Assembly: GCA_034509495.1 (NCBI GenBank)
Contig: CM067519.1
Span: 22,324,103 to 22,388,102 of the forward strand
Direction of reading: 5' to 3'
DNA length: 64,000 nt
Source of the DNA: Acestrorhynchus altus
Taxonomy: Eukaryota > Chordata > Actinopteri > Characiformes > Acestrorhynchidae
The notes below the pieces were generated by a model. That model was given only the letters and a program-made list of their open reading frames with translations. It ran no database searches and was not told where the DNA came from. Position 1 is the first letter of the stretch; the number at the start of each line of letters is the position of its first letter. Both the position numbers and the translations under genes were made by a program. This document shows, one piece after another, positions 45,855 through 57,019 of the stretch.

Positions 45855-46032
45855 CTGAATTCACACACTAGGGGACAGTGAGCACACATGCGCGGGGCGG
45901 TGGGCAGCCCTATCCATGGCGCCAAGGGAAGCAACTGGGGAGTTAAGTGCCTTGCTCAAGGGCACATCACAAATGTCCTGACCTTCCAATCACAAGGCTG
46001 GTTCCTTAACCACCAGTCCACAGCTGCCCCCT
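45855..46032 (-). mobile_element. tRNA-derived SINE copy (second family)
   Basis: On the minus strand it begins near 46032 with GGGGGCAGCTGTGGACTGGT and GGTTAAGGAACCAGCCTTGT, an A-box-like head. TTGAGCAAGGCACTTAACTC and GGATAGGGCTGCCCACC come next, ending with CACTGTCCCCTAGTGTG. The B-box region is altered. A diverged copy in the opposite orientation lies at 51.8 kb. The family is common in ostariophysan genomes as I recall. Confidence 0.7.
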
Positions 46033-46065
46033 ATATTTGATGACTGTATTTATTATTATACCTCC

Positions 46066-46067
<2 letters not shown>

Positions 46068-46132
<65 letters not shown>
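46068..46132. repeat. (AAT)n microsatellite
   Basis: About 21 AAT units. Confidence 0.96.
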
Positions 46133-46135
<3 letters not shown>

Positions 46136-46139
46136 TACC

Positions 46140-46290
46140 TCCTTACCTACAAAAATAAAAGCTTTACATGCAAAGGACATTTTACTTTCAATGAAAATAT
46201 AATATTCAAAGTCATAGAGCATTTTAATTGGTCCATTCTTTATTACATTCAATGTGCTGTAAAGATCTACAGCCAGATTCATATTACATA
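46140..46290 (+). repeat. Family B dispersed repeat copy
   Basis: GCTTTACATGCAAAGGACAT then TTTCAATGAAAATATAATAT and AGAGCATTTTAATTGGTCCA followed by TTC. Confidence 0.6.
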
Positions 46291-46469
46291 TAAAAAAAAA
46301 ACCAAAACAACAAAAAACATTTTTGGGTGAGTGATGATGTTTGTGAAATGTTTTCATTTTAAGCTTAATCATGAAGATAAATGACTGAAAAACCTTCTCA
46401 TTCTGAAAGAGTGGCCACTGGTCATTGTGACATAAAGTAAAACCTTACAAAATAATATGCCTGTCTTGG

Positions 46470-46765
46470 TTTTGCTGGTCATGCTGGTCATGTTGGTTAG
46501 TCAACCAGCTTGGTCATGTTGGTCTGTTAGCTTAGTCATGCTGATCATGCCGGTTCACCAAAGAGACCATACTGGTTGACCAGCATGACCAATTTGGTGA
46601 ACCAGAAAGATCAGGCTGGTTGCCAAACCAGCATGACCAGCATTACCAGCATGAACAAGGATGAATAAGAGCTTACGGTATGTTTTCTTCTGGATGACCA
46701 GCATTTCAACCAGCAACCATAAAAAAACAGCTTCAAACTTCTGAAACCAGCTACCAGCAAAAGCT
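46470..46765. repeat. Cluster of CCAGCATGACC motifs in both orientations
   Basis: The left half reads GGTCATGCTGGTCATGTTGG and similar. The right half reads CCAGCATGACC repeatedly (for example CCAAACCAGCATGACCAGCA). The block is a large imperfect palindrome made of the same 10-12 base word. Similar blocks are common in fish genomes; I cannot name the family. Confidence 0.65.
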
Positions 46766-46769
46766 GATC

Positions 46770-49320
46770 TTAATCAGAGGTGTTCAAACTTTTCACTGGT
46801 ACTTCATGTTGAAAAGGATTGGATTTGTTCCACTTGCTGTGTTCTACCTACTGTGTGGAACTCTGCTTCATTTCATGACAATGCCCTCTATCTGATTGGT
46901 TCTCAACCTATTATTATTTATTTATTCATTTATTTGTAAAATTGCATAGATTTGCAAGTGTAGTATTTATACAGTGGGCTTCACTGGAGAACCTTGGCAA
47001 ATGCATCCCAAAAGAGTTGGATCTCCCATGATCCCCACTATTGTCATTCCTGTCAGTTGTTACCGGAGGAAATGTCAAACTCAATCTAGTCCCTCGCCAC
47101 GCACTTGCACTTGCGAAGGGAAGATGCCACAGAGATGTCAGAAAGCACTCCCACCCTGAGGCACAGGGGAGTGCAGGAATTTGCTTTATTGTGATGCGGA
47201 CAGTCCTGACACTATATAAGATTAAACCAGTTTCTCTTCCTGAAGCTGATCAGAGCAGAGCTTTTGACACAGAGCTGCTCAATATTCAGTTTATTACATG
47301 TTTCTGAGACGGCGTTTAAATGGAAATGAGCCTAATAACTCCCTGAATGTAAGTTATGCAGGTAAACGTGTAGGAAACAAAGCCAGCGTCTATATATGAA
47401 TTGTTGATCATGCTCGTTTAAGCTCTGTGTGCTATAAGAAATACTCAATGTATTCCTGTGATGCCTCTTCTTTATTATTCATTCAACAGTGGGGAAATGG
47501 GTCGCTTTGTCCGATATGCTTCTGATAATTTAACCATCCAGCTTCTTTGTGGAATTTTTCATTCACTCTTAAATGTGTTGCCGATGTTCTAGATGTTTGA
47601 TGAATTAAATGGCGCTACTGCACTGTACTGTACTGTGGTGCTATTGTTGGTCTTTTCTATGCAGATATTTTTCAGAGTATTTTTTCTGTAGAATCCATTT
47701 GGGTGAGATTTAATTTGGCCAATGTGACATGAAAGAACCAAACAGAGTAAACATTGTCATGTCACCTAAGCTTCTCCCAGCACACAACACCCCGTAAATC
47801 ACACCAACACCCCAGTTAGCTAACGTAACTACACACTTTTACACTCCTTTCAGCTTGTTTAAACTTGTTTATCTACTGCCGCTGAAAGCTCTTCGTTAAG
47901 CTCTGTATGCCAAGGAAAACTCCAAGCCACAAGCACTTTAGGTGTTTGCAAGAATGGAGGTAATTCACATGATCCACACTAAATTCACCTGCCAAGCCAG
48001 TCATCAGTGTGTTCTCAGTGTACAGGAAGGTGTACAAGACAGCAACTGCAATATACAGCAACAGAATCTCAATGTGGAGTTTAGTTCCTCACACAGAGTC
48101 CTCCCTGACACTGAATGCGATGAAGATGATCAAGGAATTTAGCTCAATAGCAGGACAGGTACAGCGTGCCAATCCTAATTCCCCTGTGCCGTGCAGAGGG
48201 GACGTGCTCGCTGGTGTACTCACTGTTTGGAGGTTTGAACGGAGGCTGATCTAATAAGGGTCCTGCTGTTGGGTGTTACGAGGTCATTTGTAAGCAGTTG
48301 TCGTAGTCTAGCTGTGCGAGGTGTTCACAGCAGCACTAGAGACTGCAGTGCGGAGCTGCAGGTTTTAAAGCGGATTGGTGGATCTGCAGGAGCATCACAA
48401 ACCGAGAGCTTCACTCACACACTACAGCTCTTTCTCTCGTAGTTCATCAGCAAGCAACAAACGCACCACCTTCAACATGCAGATCTGTCATATGTGATGC
48501 AAATATATGGTGGCTGCTCAGTTGTCGCCAAGTGCTTGTGGTGACCCAAGTTGGTTGGGTCGTACTAGTGTGTCCGTATCATTGTGATATTTGAAGGGTG
48601 CCCAACTTTTTGATTCCTATGACAAAATATACATAAAAAGTACATGCAGGAACTGTAGGTAGAGTAGATCAATCGGAAATTGGAGTACGCAGTGAGGAAC
48701 ATTTCTGCTCCGCTTACGAAGTGCTCCTCTACTATAATCACTCTGAGACGCTCTCACTGTTCGGTTCCTCAGAGCTGCGAAAGGTTGAGTTTAAGTTGTG
48801 AATCCACTCTTCATATTATGTAAGGCCGACTCCTGCTGCATGCTGATTAAGACTGCACCTCAGCCTCTCCGCTCTCCTGCCCCGAGTACAATCGACCAAT
48901 TCTCGATCAAGTGCCCTCAGAGAAATGGCTTAAGCACTTCTGCGTTTGATACCATCGACAATGTAAGCTAAATGGTGTTGGCATTGCACTCCTGCTGGTG
49001 GGGAATTCTCTCATATTGGATTGTTTGCTTCACACTCTTCTTCACTTAATCCTTCTTTAAGGGTCTATACACTAACTACTAACCACCTGGAGAAATATGT
49101 AGTGTTGTTATGGGAGTGAGGCAGATAGAGCCATTCAGACTCCTGAGGATTAAAGATGCAGACTATTTTAAAGTATAATTCATTCCGAGATCGATAAGGA
49201 CATATCATTAACACGTAATATTAATGAATCGCAATTAACCATGTCTCTTTTAACATATTTAGACATATGGATATTTGATCTTCATTTGATATAATTCAAC
49301 ACAATGTCATTAATAAAACT
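46770..49320. other. Intron 3 stretch, no gene supported
   Basis: About 2.5 kb of mostly unique sequence. Frames at 47041-47307, 47873-48061 and 47942-48254 lack domains and overlap antisense. No recognised repeats apart from short T/A runs. Confidence 0.4.
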
Positions 49321-49324
49321 AAAC

Positions 49325-49620
49325 ACTTGTTAGGACACCACCACAATTATTACTACTTTAAATGCCTAAAATTAGAATCAGGTGCACCGTTTCAGCTGCA
49401 AACTAGACCATTGAAAGATAACTGGAGGAGGTTGTTTTTCTATGAACCCCAGACATTAGTTTGGTTTGCTCTTGATTAGGGAAGTGAGTGGGATCAATGG
49501 CAATGGCAAATGGCAAGATCCAAAGAGCTCTCTGAGGCCTTCAGAAAGAAGGTTGTAGATGCAGATGAATCTGGGAAAGGATTTAAAAAGATCTCAAAAC
49601 AATTAGAAATCAATGAGATC
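49325..49620 (+). pseudogene. Tc1-like transposon 5' end with transposase N-terminus
   Basis: A 5' leader (TCAGGTGCACCGTTTCAGCT ...) typical of Tc1-like elements leads to an ATG at 49510 and MARSKELSEAFRKKVVDADE, then SGKGFKKISKQLEIN. This is the first helix-turn-helix of the paired-like DNA-binding domain. The frame then runs into an AAT microsatellite at about 49618 and the rest of the transposase is missing. It is a 5' fragment only. Confidence 0.88.
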
Positions 49621-49629
49621 ATAATAATG

Positions 49630-49678
<49 letters not shown>

Positions 49679-49680
49679 TG
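49618..49680. repeat. (AAT)n microsatellite
   Basis: About 19 AAT units beginning exactly where the transposase homology stops. Confidence 0.95.
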
Positions 49681-49689
49681 ATAATTTTA

Positions 49690-50390
49690 TTTTAATTCCA
49701 TCACCTCTGTCTGCAAGCATAATTCAAATGAAGATGAAATGATTTTTTTAAATTTTCTTTTGTCAAAGATGTTCACTGAATGTCCTAACATTTCACATGA
49801 CTGCGTACAGTCAAATAAAATATTGCTGCTTCTAAAAATAAAACGTACACCAGTATTTAATGTTATGTGTGTTTATAACCAGATACGAATGTTGCACAAC
49901 ACAATGAAATGGAAATATTGAGGAGCATCTGGGCATTGCCCATATTGAGACAGTGCCAGAACCATGTGCTGAGGGTATTAGCAGATTTCCAAATAGATGT
50001 CAGTGATTTAATGGAATGCACATACAGATTTACCATGCCAAATATCAGGCTCGGTCCATCCTGCTATTCAAACAATGCGTTGAGGGAAAATAAATAATTC
50101 CAGCTCCAACAATGGCAAAGCACAAAGACCAACACTGGGAGCTGCCAATCACACGTTTGCATATTGTCATTTGTATGTGTTGGTTTTTGGGCGAGTTTAC
50201 TCAGGGGAAGTTAAACATGGGAAGAGGACGTTTATCTTTTCGTTTTGCTGGAAAACAGATCATTGTAGCATTGTTGAAGACATTTGTTTTGCTGCCTGCA
50301 TTCATGTATTAGTGCTGTATTCTTGGAGAAATAGTGGAATAGGCTTATCATGTTTTCCATTTATTTGAAAAAGAATCAGAATTTCTCATA
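49690..50390. other. Intron 3 stretch, nothing seen
   Basis: Unique DNA with short unsupported frames. Confidence 0.4.
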
Positions 50391-50399
50391 ACATGCATC

Positions 50400-51120
50400 A
50401 AACCTCATTTACTACCCATTTCTTTGCGGCACGTATTGAAAACCATCTGTGAAGACACAGTTTACTCATTTCCCCCCCCCATTTAAAGTACATCATACAA
50501 GCTTCCGCTTCTAATTAGTAACCAATTGATTCGTCAGAGCATTTTGTTGCACTTTCATCGGGAGCGCCTCGTTCTCTTTCTGACTGATTGGTTTCGTTAA
50601 CCTGCTGTGCTTCAGTTCCTGCCCGAGCCTCATGGATTAAATTATTGGACATCTCTGCAATCAAAGCATGTTGAAGGGCTTTTTTTTTTCGTAAACACAA
50701 GGCCTTATTAATCAACATGTCTCATCCCAAACTGTCCTCTATTAAGGGAGTGCATATTAAGCTCCTTGCTGTCTCGTTAATTGCCAGGCCCACCACTGTT
50801 TGCTGCATATTAATTAGCTATTAGCCTTTGTGCTGCACATTGAGTTCCTCCTCTGCAGTGACATTGGGGAGACATCCTGCCACGGCTATTTGGAGAAGGG
50901 GTCAGACCTAGCATCCTCAGCTGGCTATCTCGGTCAAGCATGACAAAATCTAATCATATTTTGGAGGCCAAAGCCAGGCATGAAACGATGTGCTGTAGTT
51001 TCTCGTGGTGCGGGAGGTGCAGGAAGGCTGTCTGTGAGCTGCTGAATGGGATTATAATGGCTGATCTCAGGCCAGGCTATGGGCTGAGAATGAGGAGGAC
51101 AGATAACGTTTAGTCTTTTA
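50400..51120. other. Non-repetitive block, strongest candidate conserved element
   Basis: About 700 bases without repeat motifs, balanced in composition, with homeodomain-like cores: TCTAATTAGTAACC (about 50511), CGTTAATTGCC (about 50776) and CATATTAATTAGC (50807-50819). Long runs look carefully structured rather than decayed. This texture suggests a neural enhancer, but no conservation test was possible. Confidence 0.35.
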
Positions 51121-51479
51121 AATGCAGTGGAATAGACATTTTAGCTGGGTTATTACATAGGGTGTAAGCAGTGAGAACAGGAATGTTATTCAGCACTCCG
51201 TTACGACTACACAGTGCGGTTGAAAGGTGTTCTGTTCCTGTTGTATCTGATAAAGGCATATGTTTTGACCGAATACAGCTGTCATTTGAGCAATTTAAGC
51301 AATTCCATAGAATGTAGTGGGCTGAGAAGGACGTTTGTAATAGAATGAAAGACTTTTATAGACATTTATAGTGTATTTCTAGATACACAGTGACACTGTA
51401 TAATCAGCACTCTTCACAATCACACTCAGCACCAATACACACCAGTGAGAAGACAATCGCACACAGCACACTCTCTACT

Positions 51480-51765
51480 CTCACAGTGACCGTCCACCAC
51501 GAGGGATGCATCATGCACTGGGGGGGGTTCACCCAGGACAGAGTGCCAATCCATAACTGGCCATATAGGCAAACATTCACTCACACACTCATTCAAACCC
51601 CGGGGCAACATAGAGTAACAATTTCACCTGATATCCCATGATTTTGGAATGTGGGAAACTGGAGTTCCTGGATGAAAGATGGAACCTCCACCCACTCCAC
51701 CTAGAGTGGGCCTCAACATCCCAGCACTGGGAGACAAATGTGCTAAGCACTAATTTATGTGCTGT
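51480..51765 (-). mobile_element. tRNA-derived SINE copy (diverged, same family as 36.1-36.4 kb)
   Basis: The order GGGTTCACCCAGGACAGAGT then GCCAATCCATAACTGG, CACTCATTCAAACCCC, GGAATGTGGGAAACTGGAGT and TCCTGGATGAAAG follows the tail of the teleost SINE in reverse. The head near 51740 is heavily decayed (GGAGACAAATGTGCTAAGCA). Confidence 0.6.
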
Positions 51766-51794
51766 GCTGTAATAGATGTACGTACGTTAAGGAA

Positions 51795-52050
51795 CCTCTA
51801 CATCTATCAGAGCACTGAGTTGTCAATGCAGTGGTCTGGGTTCGAGTCTTTATTTTCTCAAGTTTGCAGGCTTAAGTCCCTGAACCGACAGGTTGTGACT
51901 AAATTGCAGCAAGGCACCTAGCCCCCAAACTGCTCATCTGGTGCCACAGCAGAGGCTGCCCACCACCCAGGGTGCAGGGCCAAGATTCAACAGTATCTGG
52001 GTCTGGCCCAGTGTGCAGTCCAGCTACTAGTGACCTCTGTTTTATGACAA
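51795..52050 (+). mobile_element. tRNA-derived SINE copy (same family as 45.9 kb)
   Basis: GGGTTCGAGTCT at 51839-51850 is a good Pol III B box. GCAGCAAGGCACCTAGCCCC, AAACTGCTCATCTGGTGCCA and GAGGCTGCCCACCACCC follow in the same order as in the 45.9-kb copy read on the minus strand. A family E end (GAACCATTTTAAGCACCTTC) follows at about 52060-52090. Confidence 0.6.
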
Positions 52051-52652
52051 TGCTTAAAGAACCATTTTAAGCACCTTCATTTTTAAGAGAGAACCTATGT
52101 ATTCCAAAGCTTCCAATGATATAAATGTAAAATTAGTGATTAGAAATTTGTATTTTAAGGGACCAAAGAATGCATTTATTGATTATTTGAATATGTTATC
52201 AGACATATAACTAGTAAGTACATGATTTTGGTTGGGTTGAATGATAAAATGCAGCTTCACAAACGTATTTGCCACCCTGTTACTTTGCCTCTGAATGAAA
52301 GACATTTTTCTTCTATGGAACGCTGGTGGAGAAGAGAATTATGAGGTCTGATTTTTTTAGCAGATAGTTTGCTGTCCTCTGTCCTTGGGCGCTCTTGGTG
52401 TCCTGTACGGTCTGGTATGGTCACAGTCCTGGTAGGTAGTAACATTTACACTAGTGCCTTCTGAAGACCTGCTCATCTCACCAGTGCAGCACTGTCATCA
52501 CTTTGTCAAGTCAGTCCTTCTGTGATTGGTGCTTCACCCAGTTGGCTCGTGTAACCTTTTAACATTACCTTTTTTTTTTAATTTAATTGAATTTTGAGGG
52601 CATAAATCTGATGAGCCAATACTGTTACAAAACAGTAAGAGGAGGTTTGGAA

Positions 52653-52793
52653 CAGTTGGGTATTTTAGGTCCAGCAAGTCAAAATCCACCCCAGGATTTT
52701 GCTCCGACTGCCTGGCGATTCTGCTGTGGCTGAGGTACTCAGACCAAAATCCTGGGATGGATTTTGACTTACTGGACCTGAAATTCCCAACTC
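52653..52793. repeat. Inverted repeat with 49-bp arms and 43-bp loop
   Basis: The left arm (52653-52701, CAGTTGGGTATTTTAGGTCC ... CCAGGATTTTG) pairs with the right arm (52745-52793, CAAAATCCTGGGATGGATTT ... CCCAACTC) with about five mismatches. RNA from either strand would fold into a long hairpin. No other copy exists in this window, so it does not belong to families A-E. It could be a young MITE or a microRNA-like hairpin. Confidence 0.85.
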
Positions 52794-53296
52794 CTAAAAT
52801 CCATTTATGTATGCCAAGGAAAATACAGTTTTCCATTCTGTGCCTCCTTCAAAACTTGCTTGAACATAATTTTGGTCTTCTTTGCCTCTGTCCTTGCTGG
52901 CAGTATTTTTTAAACTCTTGTATGAAAGCAAAAGGACATAAAGAGAGTGTGTTATCAGACTTAACAACACGGCTGTGATTTGATCACTGGCAAATATCCA
53001 GCCTCGAATCTGTATGTGTGTAACAAACAGAGAGAAAGAAATAAAAAAACAAGCCCAAGCTGCTGGGCTGTGACTTCATGTGCGAGCATCGCATAAATAT
53101 CAGCCTCCCACTGCAGAGAAATGATGGCGGTGGAAGAAGAGAAGTGCTATCAGCGATGTTCGAGCTCAGAACCTGCCAGCGAAATTGAAAACAGCCAAAC
53201 AACATGAGAAAGAGGAGCGTGAACACAAATGTGCTGTGACATCCCCCACTGTGTGCTTTTGGAGAGGAATGGGGCACATATTGAGTTACCACCCAG

Positions 53297-53301
<5 letters not shown>

Positions 53302-53354
<53 letters not shown>
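53302..53354. repeat. (TG)n microsatellite
   Basis: About 26 TG units. Confidence 0.96.
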
Positions 53355-53356
<2 letters not shown>

Positions 53357-53558
53357 CAGATTGTAGAGAAGAGTGGTCGACAGTTTCACAAAAGGTTGGA
53401 CTGGGAAAGTGAGAAGCTGAGTAGGAATGTGTGTGGTGTGTGTGAACAGCCACATGAATCCGATTTTCCGTGTACATTTTGCATAGCTGGAGGTGCAAAC
53501 CCATTTATTTTCGGCTGCTGAGATACAGATTAGGCTTCGATTTAGGACTTAACTACTC

Positions 53559-54712
53559 AGATCAGCCATAACATTAAACCACTGATGTGACCTGAAGGCA
53601 GGTAGGGCTGCCACGAACAACAATCATCAGTTAATCTTAATCTTAACCTTAATTCATCTTAAATCATTTTATCGATTAGCCGACTAATGTAAACATTAGC
53701 TACATTAGCTACATTCGCTAAAAAGTAGCTAAAAGCTACATTTTCCACAGCTAAATGTAAACACAGGTTTCTATACTGAAGAGTGAAAAGAGCTTTCTTA
53801 ATGTCAGTAGTTCAGCTTAAGAAGAAATCCAAGTTTTTTAAAGGTGTACTGATCTCAGTAATTAAAACCTGATCTATTGTATTTATGTTGTTCAAAGAAA
53901 TGAACTTGAAATCACAGTCAATACGGTAACATCCCATGAAGTATAAAGGCCAGAAATCACCGGACAAACACTCTAACCCATATGCCAACAATAGTTTAGG
54001 GGATTCTGGATTTCATTTACACAACCGTGCAGTCACTTCATAATTCATGTCTACAGAGTGGTAGGAGTGTAAAGGGTTAAGATTTAGGTGTGTATGCATG
54101 GATCTGTTCACATTTCATGCCCAGACTGTGTAATTAATGCTGTATTTCATTGTTATTCTGGTTTAACTCATAATTGTCGATAAGAACATGGGTTTTAACC
54201 CCTAATAGATGAAAAGTTAAACTCGTTCTGGCCCTGACGTTAGTGATGGACAACGCTCTCCTGATCTGTTGCTACCGGTTGAGACTGAAATTAGGAAATG
54301 CAACTAATATTAGTAACCTTCCCACTTAACCACTGTTCATTTTCTGCTTCCCTAACCCAAAAGAAAACTGTTATTGATTAATTAGCTTAGCAACAACGAG
54401 ATAATCTGTGGAATCAGGGAAATGATCAGTTTCTCTGCTGATGCTGCATCACACTGCTGTTGTCAGCCCTCGAAAACATGCACAATATTCAAACCACCTT
54501 TATGTTACATACTAATTTTGAGTAATCCCATACTCTTCTCGCCTTGGGTGTTTGGAAAGTTTTGGTTAGAAACATATTTCTCAACCGAGTCAGACTCAGG
54601 CCTTGTAGGCTTCATACCTTGAGGGTAAGAGCTGTTTTGGTGGCTTTGACCCTCTGGAGGAAGACCTACACTGTATTAGACAGGTGGTTTTAAGGATATG
54701 GCAGATTGGTGT
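53559..54712. mobile_element. Tc1-like inverted ends around a hAT-like piece
   Basis: The left edge CAGATCAGCCATAACATTAA (53559) and the right edge ACAGGTGGTTTTAAGGATAT then GGCAGATTGGTG (to about 54712) match the two ends of the same Tc1-like family as at 136, in inverted orientation. Near the right edge, GAGCTGTTTTGGTGGCTTTG and AGACCTACACTGTATTAGAC also match that family. At 53605, GTAGGGCTGCCACGAACAAC ... TTTTATCGATTAGCCGACTA resembles a hAT-type fish element inserted inside. Much of the interior is private sequence. Confidence 0.5.
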
Positions 54713-54839
54713 ACATGTCTTTTGTCTCTGAAATGGAAAAGTACAGGAGAAGAAATGATATGTATAATACATATGGAATGCAGTGGATCTATGAGCCCAC
54801 CATCTAGCATTATATAAACACAAACATGTCTCTATGTGT

Positions 54840-55140
54840 GTGTAATCACTCAGCGGTCCACATATGAGAGGGTGGAGTGCACAATCTCATTTCTACCAAG
54901 AGTCCCTCACAAGCTGAGCCTGAAGCAGATCAGAGATGGAATACACTGCATGAGAGTCTCTTCTTGACACTTGTTGGAAGATTTCAAGCACATTTTCTTA
55001 TCTGATTCTCTCAGCGGGTTTATATATTCATTACTCTCATACTTTGCACAGGCCTTAACATTTTCAGTGCCACACATTCAGAAAGTAGATTGAAATTCTG
55101 ATTGAGGAATGATTTACTCTCCAGTGATGATGCACATAAA
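54840..55140. other. Intron 3 stretch, nothing seen
   Basis: Unique DNA; no repeat or frame worth reporting. Confidence 0.5.
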
Positions 55141-55154
55141 CATACATTGTGTTA

Positions 55155-55420
55155 AAAAAAAAAAAGTATTGGGACACCTCCCATTATTGGGACACAGTTT
55201 CTTCTGAAATCAAGGGCATTAACTCTTAGAACCCAAGAGCCGCACTTCACAGATTTCATGCCACTTTCTAGACTTTATAACTCAGGAACAGAGTGACCTA
55301 CATACATGACACACATATCATAACAAACTACATGACCGACCCTGTCTAATCATGAATTATGGGTCAGGAATCATGTAAAATGTTCTTGTTTCCAATGGAA
55401 TTAGAATTAGAATGTATTTT
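55155..55420 (-). repeat. Tc1-like edge and family A copy
   Basis: AAAAGTATTGGGACACCTCC at about 55164 is the Tc1-like edge also seen at 9865. It is followed by AACTCTTAGAACCCAAGAGC, TTCTAGACTTTATAACTCAG and GACACACATATCATAACAAA, which match the 7290-7385 segment of the family A type. Confidence 0.5.
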
Positions 55421-55429
55421 GATTAATAT

Positions 55430-56360
55430 CCTTTCCAATCAAGTTATTAGAAATTTACTTGCATTTTCAGCTCAAAAACACTCTGGATGAACCATCTGAT
55501 GAGATGTAAAGTCATATCAAGATCAAGAATCTCAAAATAATATTTGGATCCATGCTCCTTTGAAGCTCTTTTGAGAGTAAACGAGCCCCTTGCCAGTATT
55601 AGTATAATGTCCTTAATCAAGTGCTCAACTCACTGGTGACCTTCTGACCAAAATGATGAATTTTTGTTGGTTAAAATGATTATTTTATCTATTACATATG
55701 AGTTTATATGGGGATGCTGTGAGGTCTATGAATCTCCATAGTAAACAGCATTGACTTGAGACAGTCAGAGACTTTATTGTGGCTGTGTTTACCTGCAAGC
55801 GTGAACTCTTTTTTATGTAGTCACATCATTGCACTACATTATGCATGCACAAAGCAAATCACTGTACTCAGGTCATAATAGCACAGCAATGATATTCCCC
55901 GCTTAAAAATCAATCCAAAGACAGATTAGCTATTTAAATGCTAAAACTGTACACAAGGAAGCAGAACGAACCAGGCCGAACAGATAGCAACCTGGCTGCG
56001 AGCTCAACCAGACAAGAGCTCAGCATATATTTCCCAAGTCTAATGTTGCATGACAAGGGACCAAGGTTCTGTCAAGGTGAATCAGTTAGTGGCTCTTTTT
56101 AAAGACCTTTCGAATGCCGCTTGCCGTCTCTGCGCTGAAAGATTTGCGTGGGGGGTGGTGGTTATGTAGGGAAAAAAAGATTATCAATCCCGTTCTCACT
56201 CCCCTTTTGTGCTTTGAGTCATTGCCTGATGGACCTTTGAAAATAAAACGCAGTATTTCATATTCTAATCTTCAAGGAGGCATCCTCCCAATTGTTGGCC
56301 ATTTCATGAAATATGCATGGACAGATTTGAGATTTTTACCAGCTCTTTTGCAGTGGTAAA
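55430..56360. other. Intron 3 stretch, no gene seen
   Basis: Mostly unique DNA. The frame at 56114-56359 has no domain. Confidence 0.4.
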
Positions 56361-56371
56361 ATGGACAAATC

Positions 56372-57010
56372 TACACTACCAATCAAAAGTTCCAGGACAC
56401 CACCACTTTTTATTGACTTTTAAGCTTCAAATCCAGTGAATAACCTAAAATGGTACAGAGATGAGCAGTAAACTGCCAGAGCGTATGAGAAAAAAACAAA
56501 TCCAAGTAGACTTTTTCATTTTTTTTAATGGTTGAAAGATACTGGTGGTTTATAGTAATGGAAGAATGTTATGCATTAAACAGTGATAAGACAATAACGC
56601 ATGTCTGGACTGCTCTCATTATGACTTCAAGAAGATGCTTCACAAAAGAAAACAGATCATAACTCTTAACAGTGGGATCTGGAGTTTCCTACCTCATTAA
56701 ACCACTCTTGGAAACTGGAAAAAACTGAGGTCTGGTGCAGGAAGAGGTCTGACACTCAAATTCACAGCAGCTTCAGAAGATGAGTTTTTGAGAGTGAACA
56801 GCTTGTGTGACAGGTGGCTGACATGACCTTGTAGCTTGGGTTCTCTCCTGGCCTGGGCTTCCAGAACCTTTTAACCAAACCTTATAACATCAACCACTCT
56901 CACTCCAACACACGTTTTCCACAAGCCACCATTAAAGAAAAACAGCTAAACTAATTCTGAGGCAAAATTACAAGGTGGTCATCAGGCTTGTTAACCGGCT
57001 TGTTTAAGCG
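56372..57010 (+). pseudogene. Tc1-like transposon 5' half (dead)
   Basis: The edge CACTACCAATCAAAAGTTCC (about 56375) is a typical Tc1-like terminus. The + strand at about 56725-56830 reads RSGAGRGLTLKFTAASEDEF and LRVNSLCDRWLT, the linker and second helix-turn-helix of a Tc1 transposase, with stops and frame changes around it. The catalytic part is absent. Confidence 0.75.
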
Positions 57011-57019
57011 CAAGCTTAA

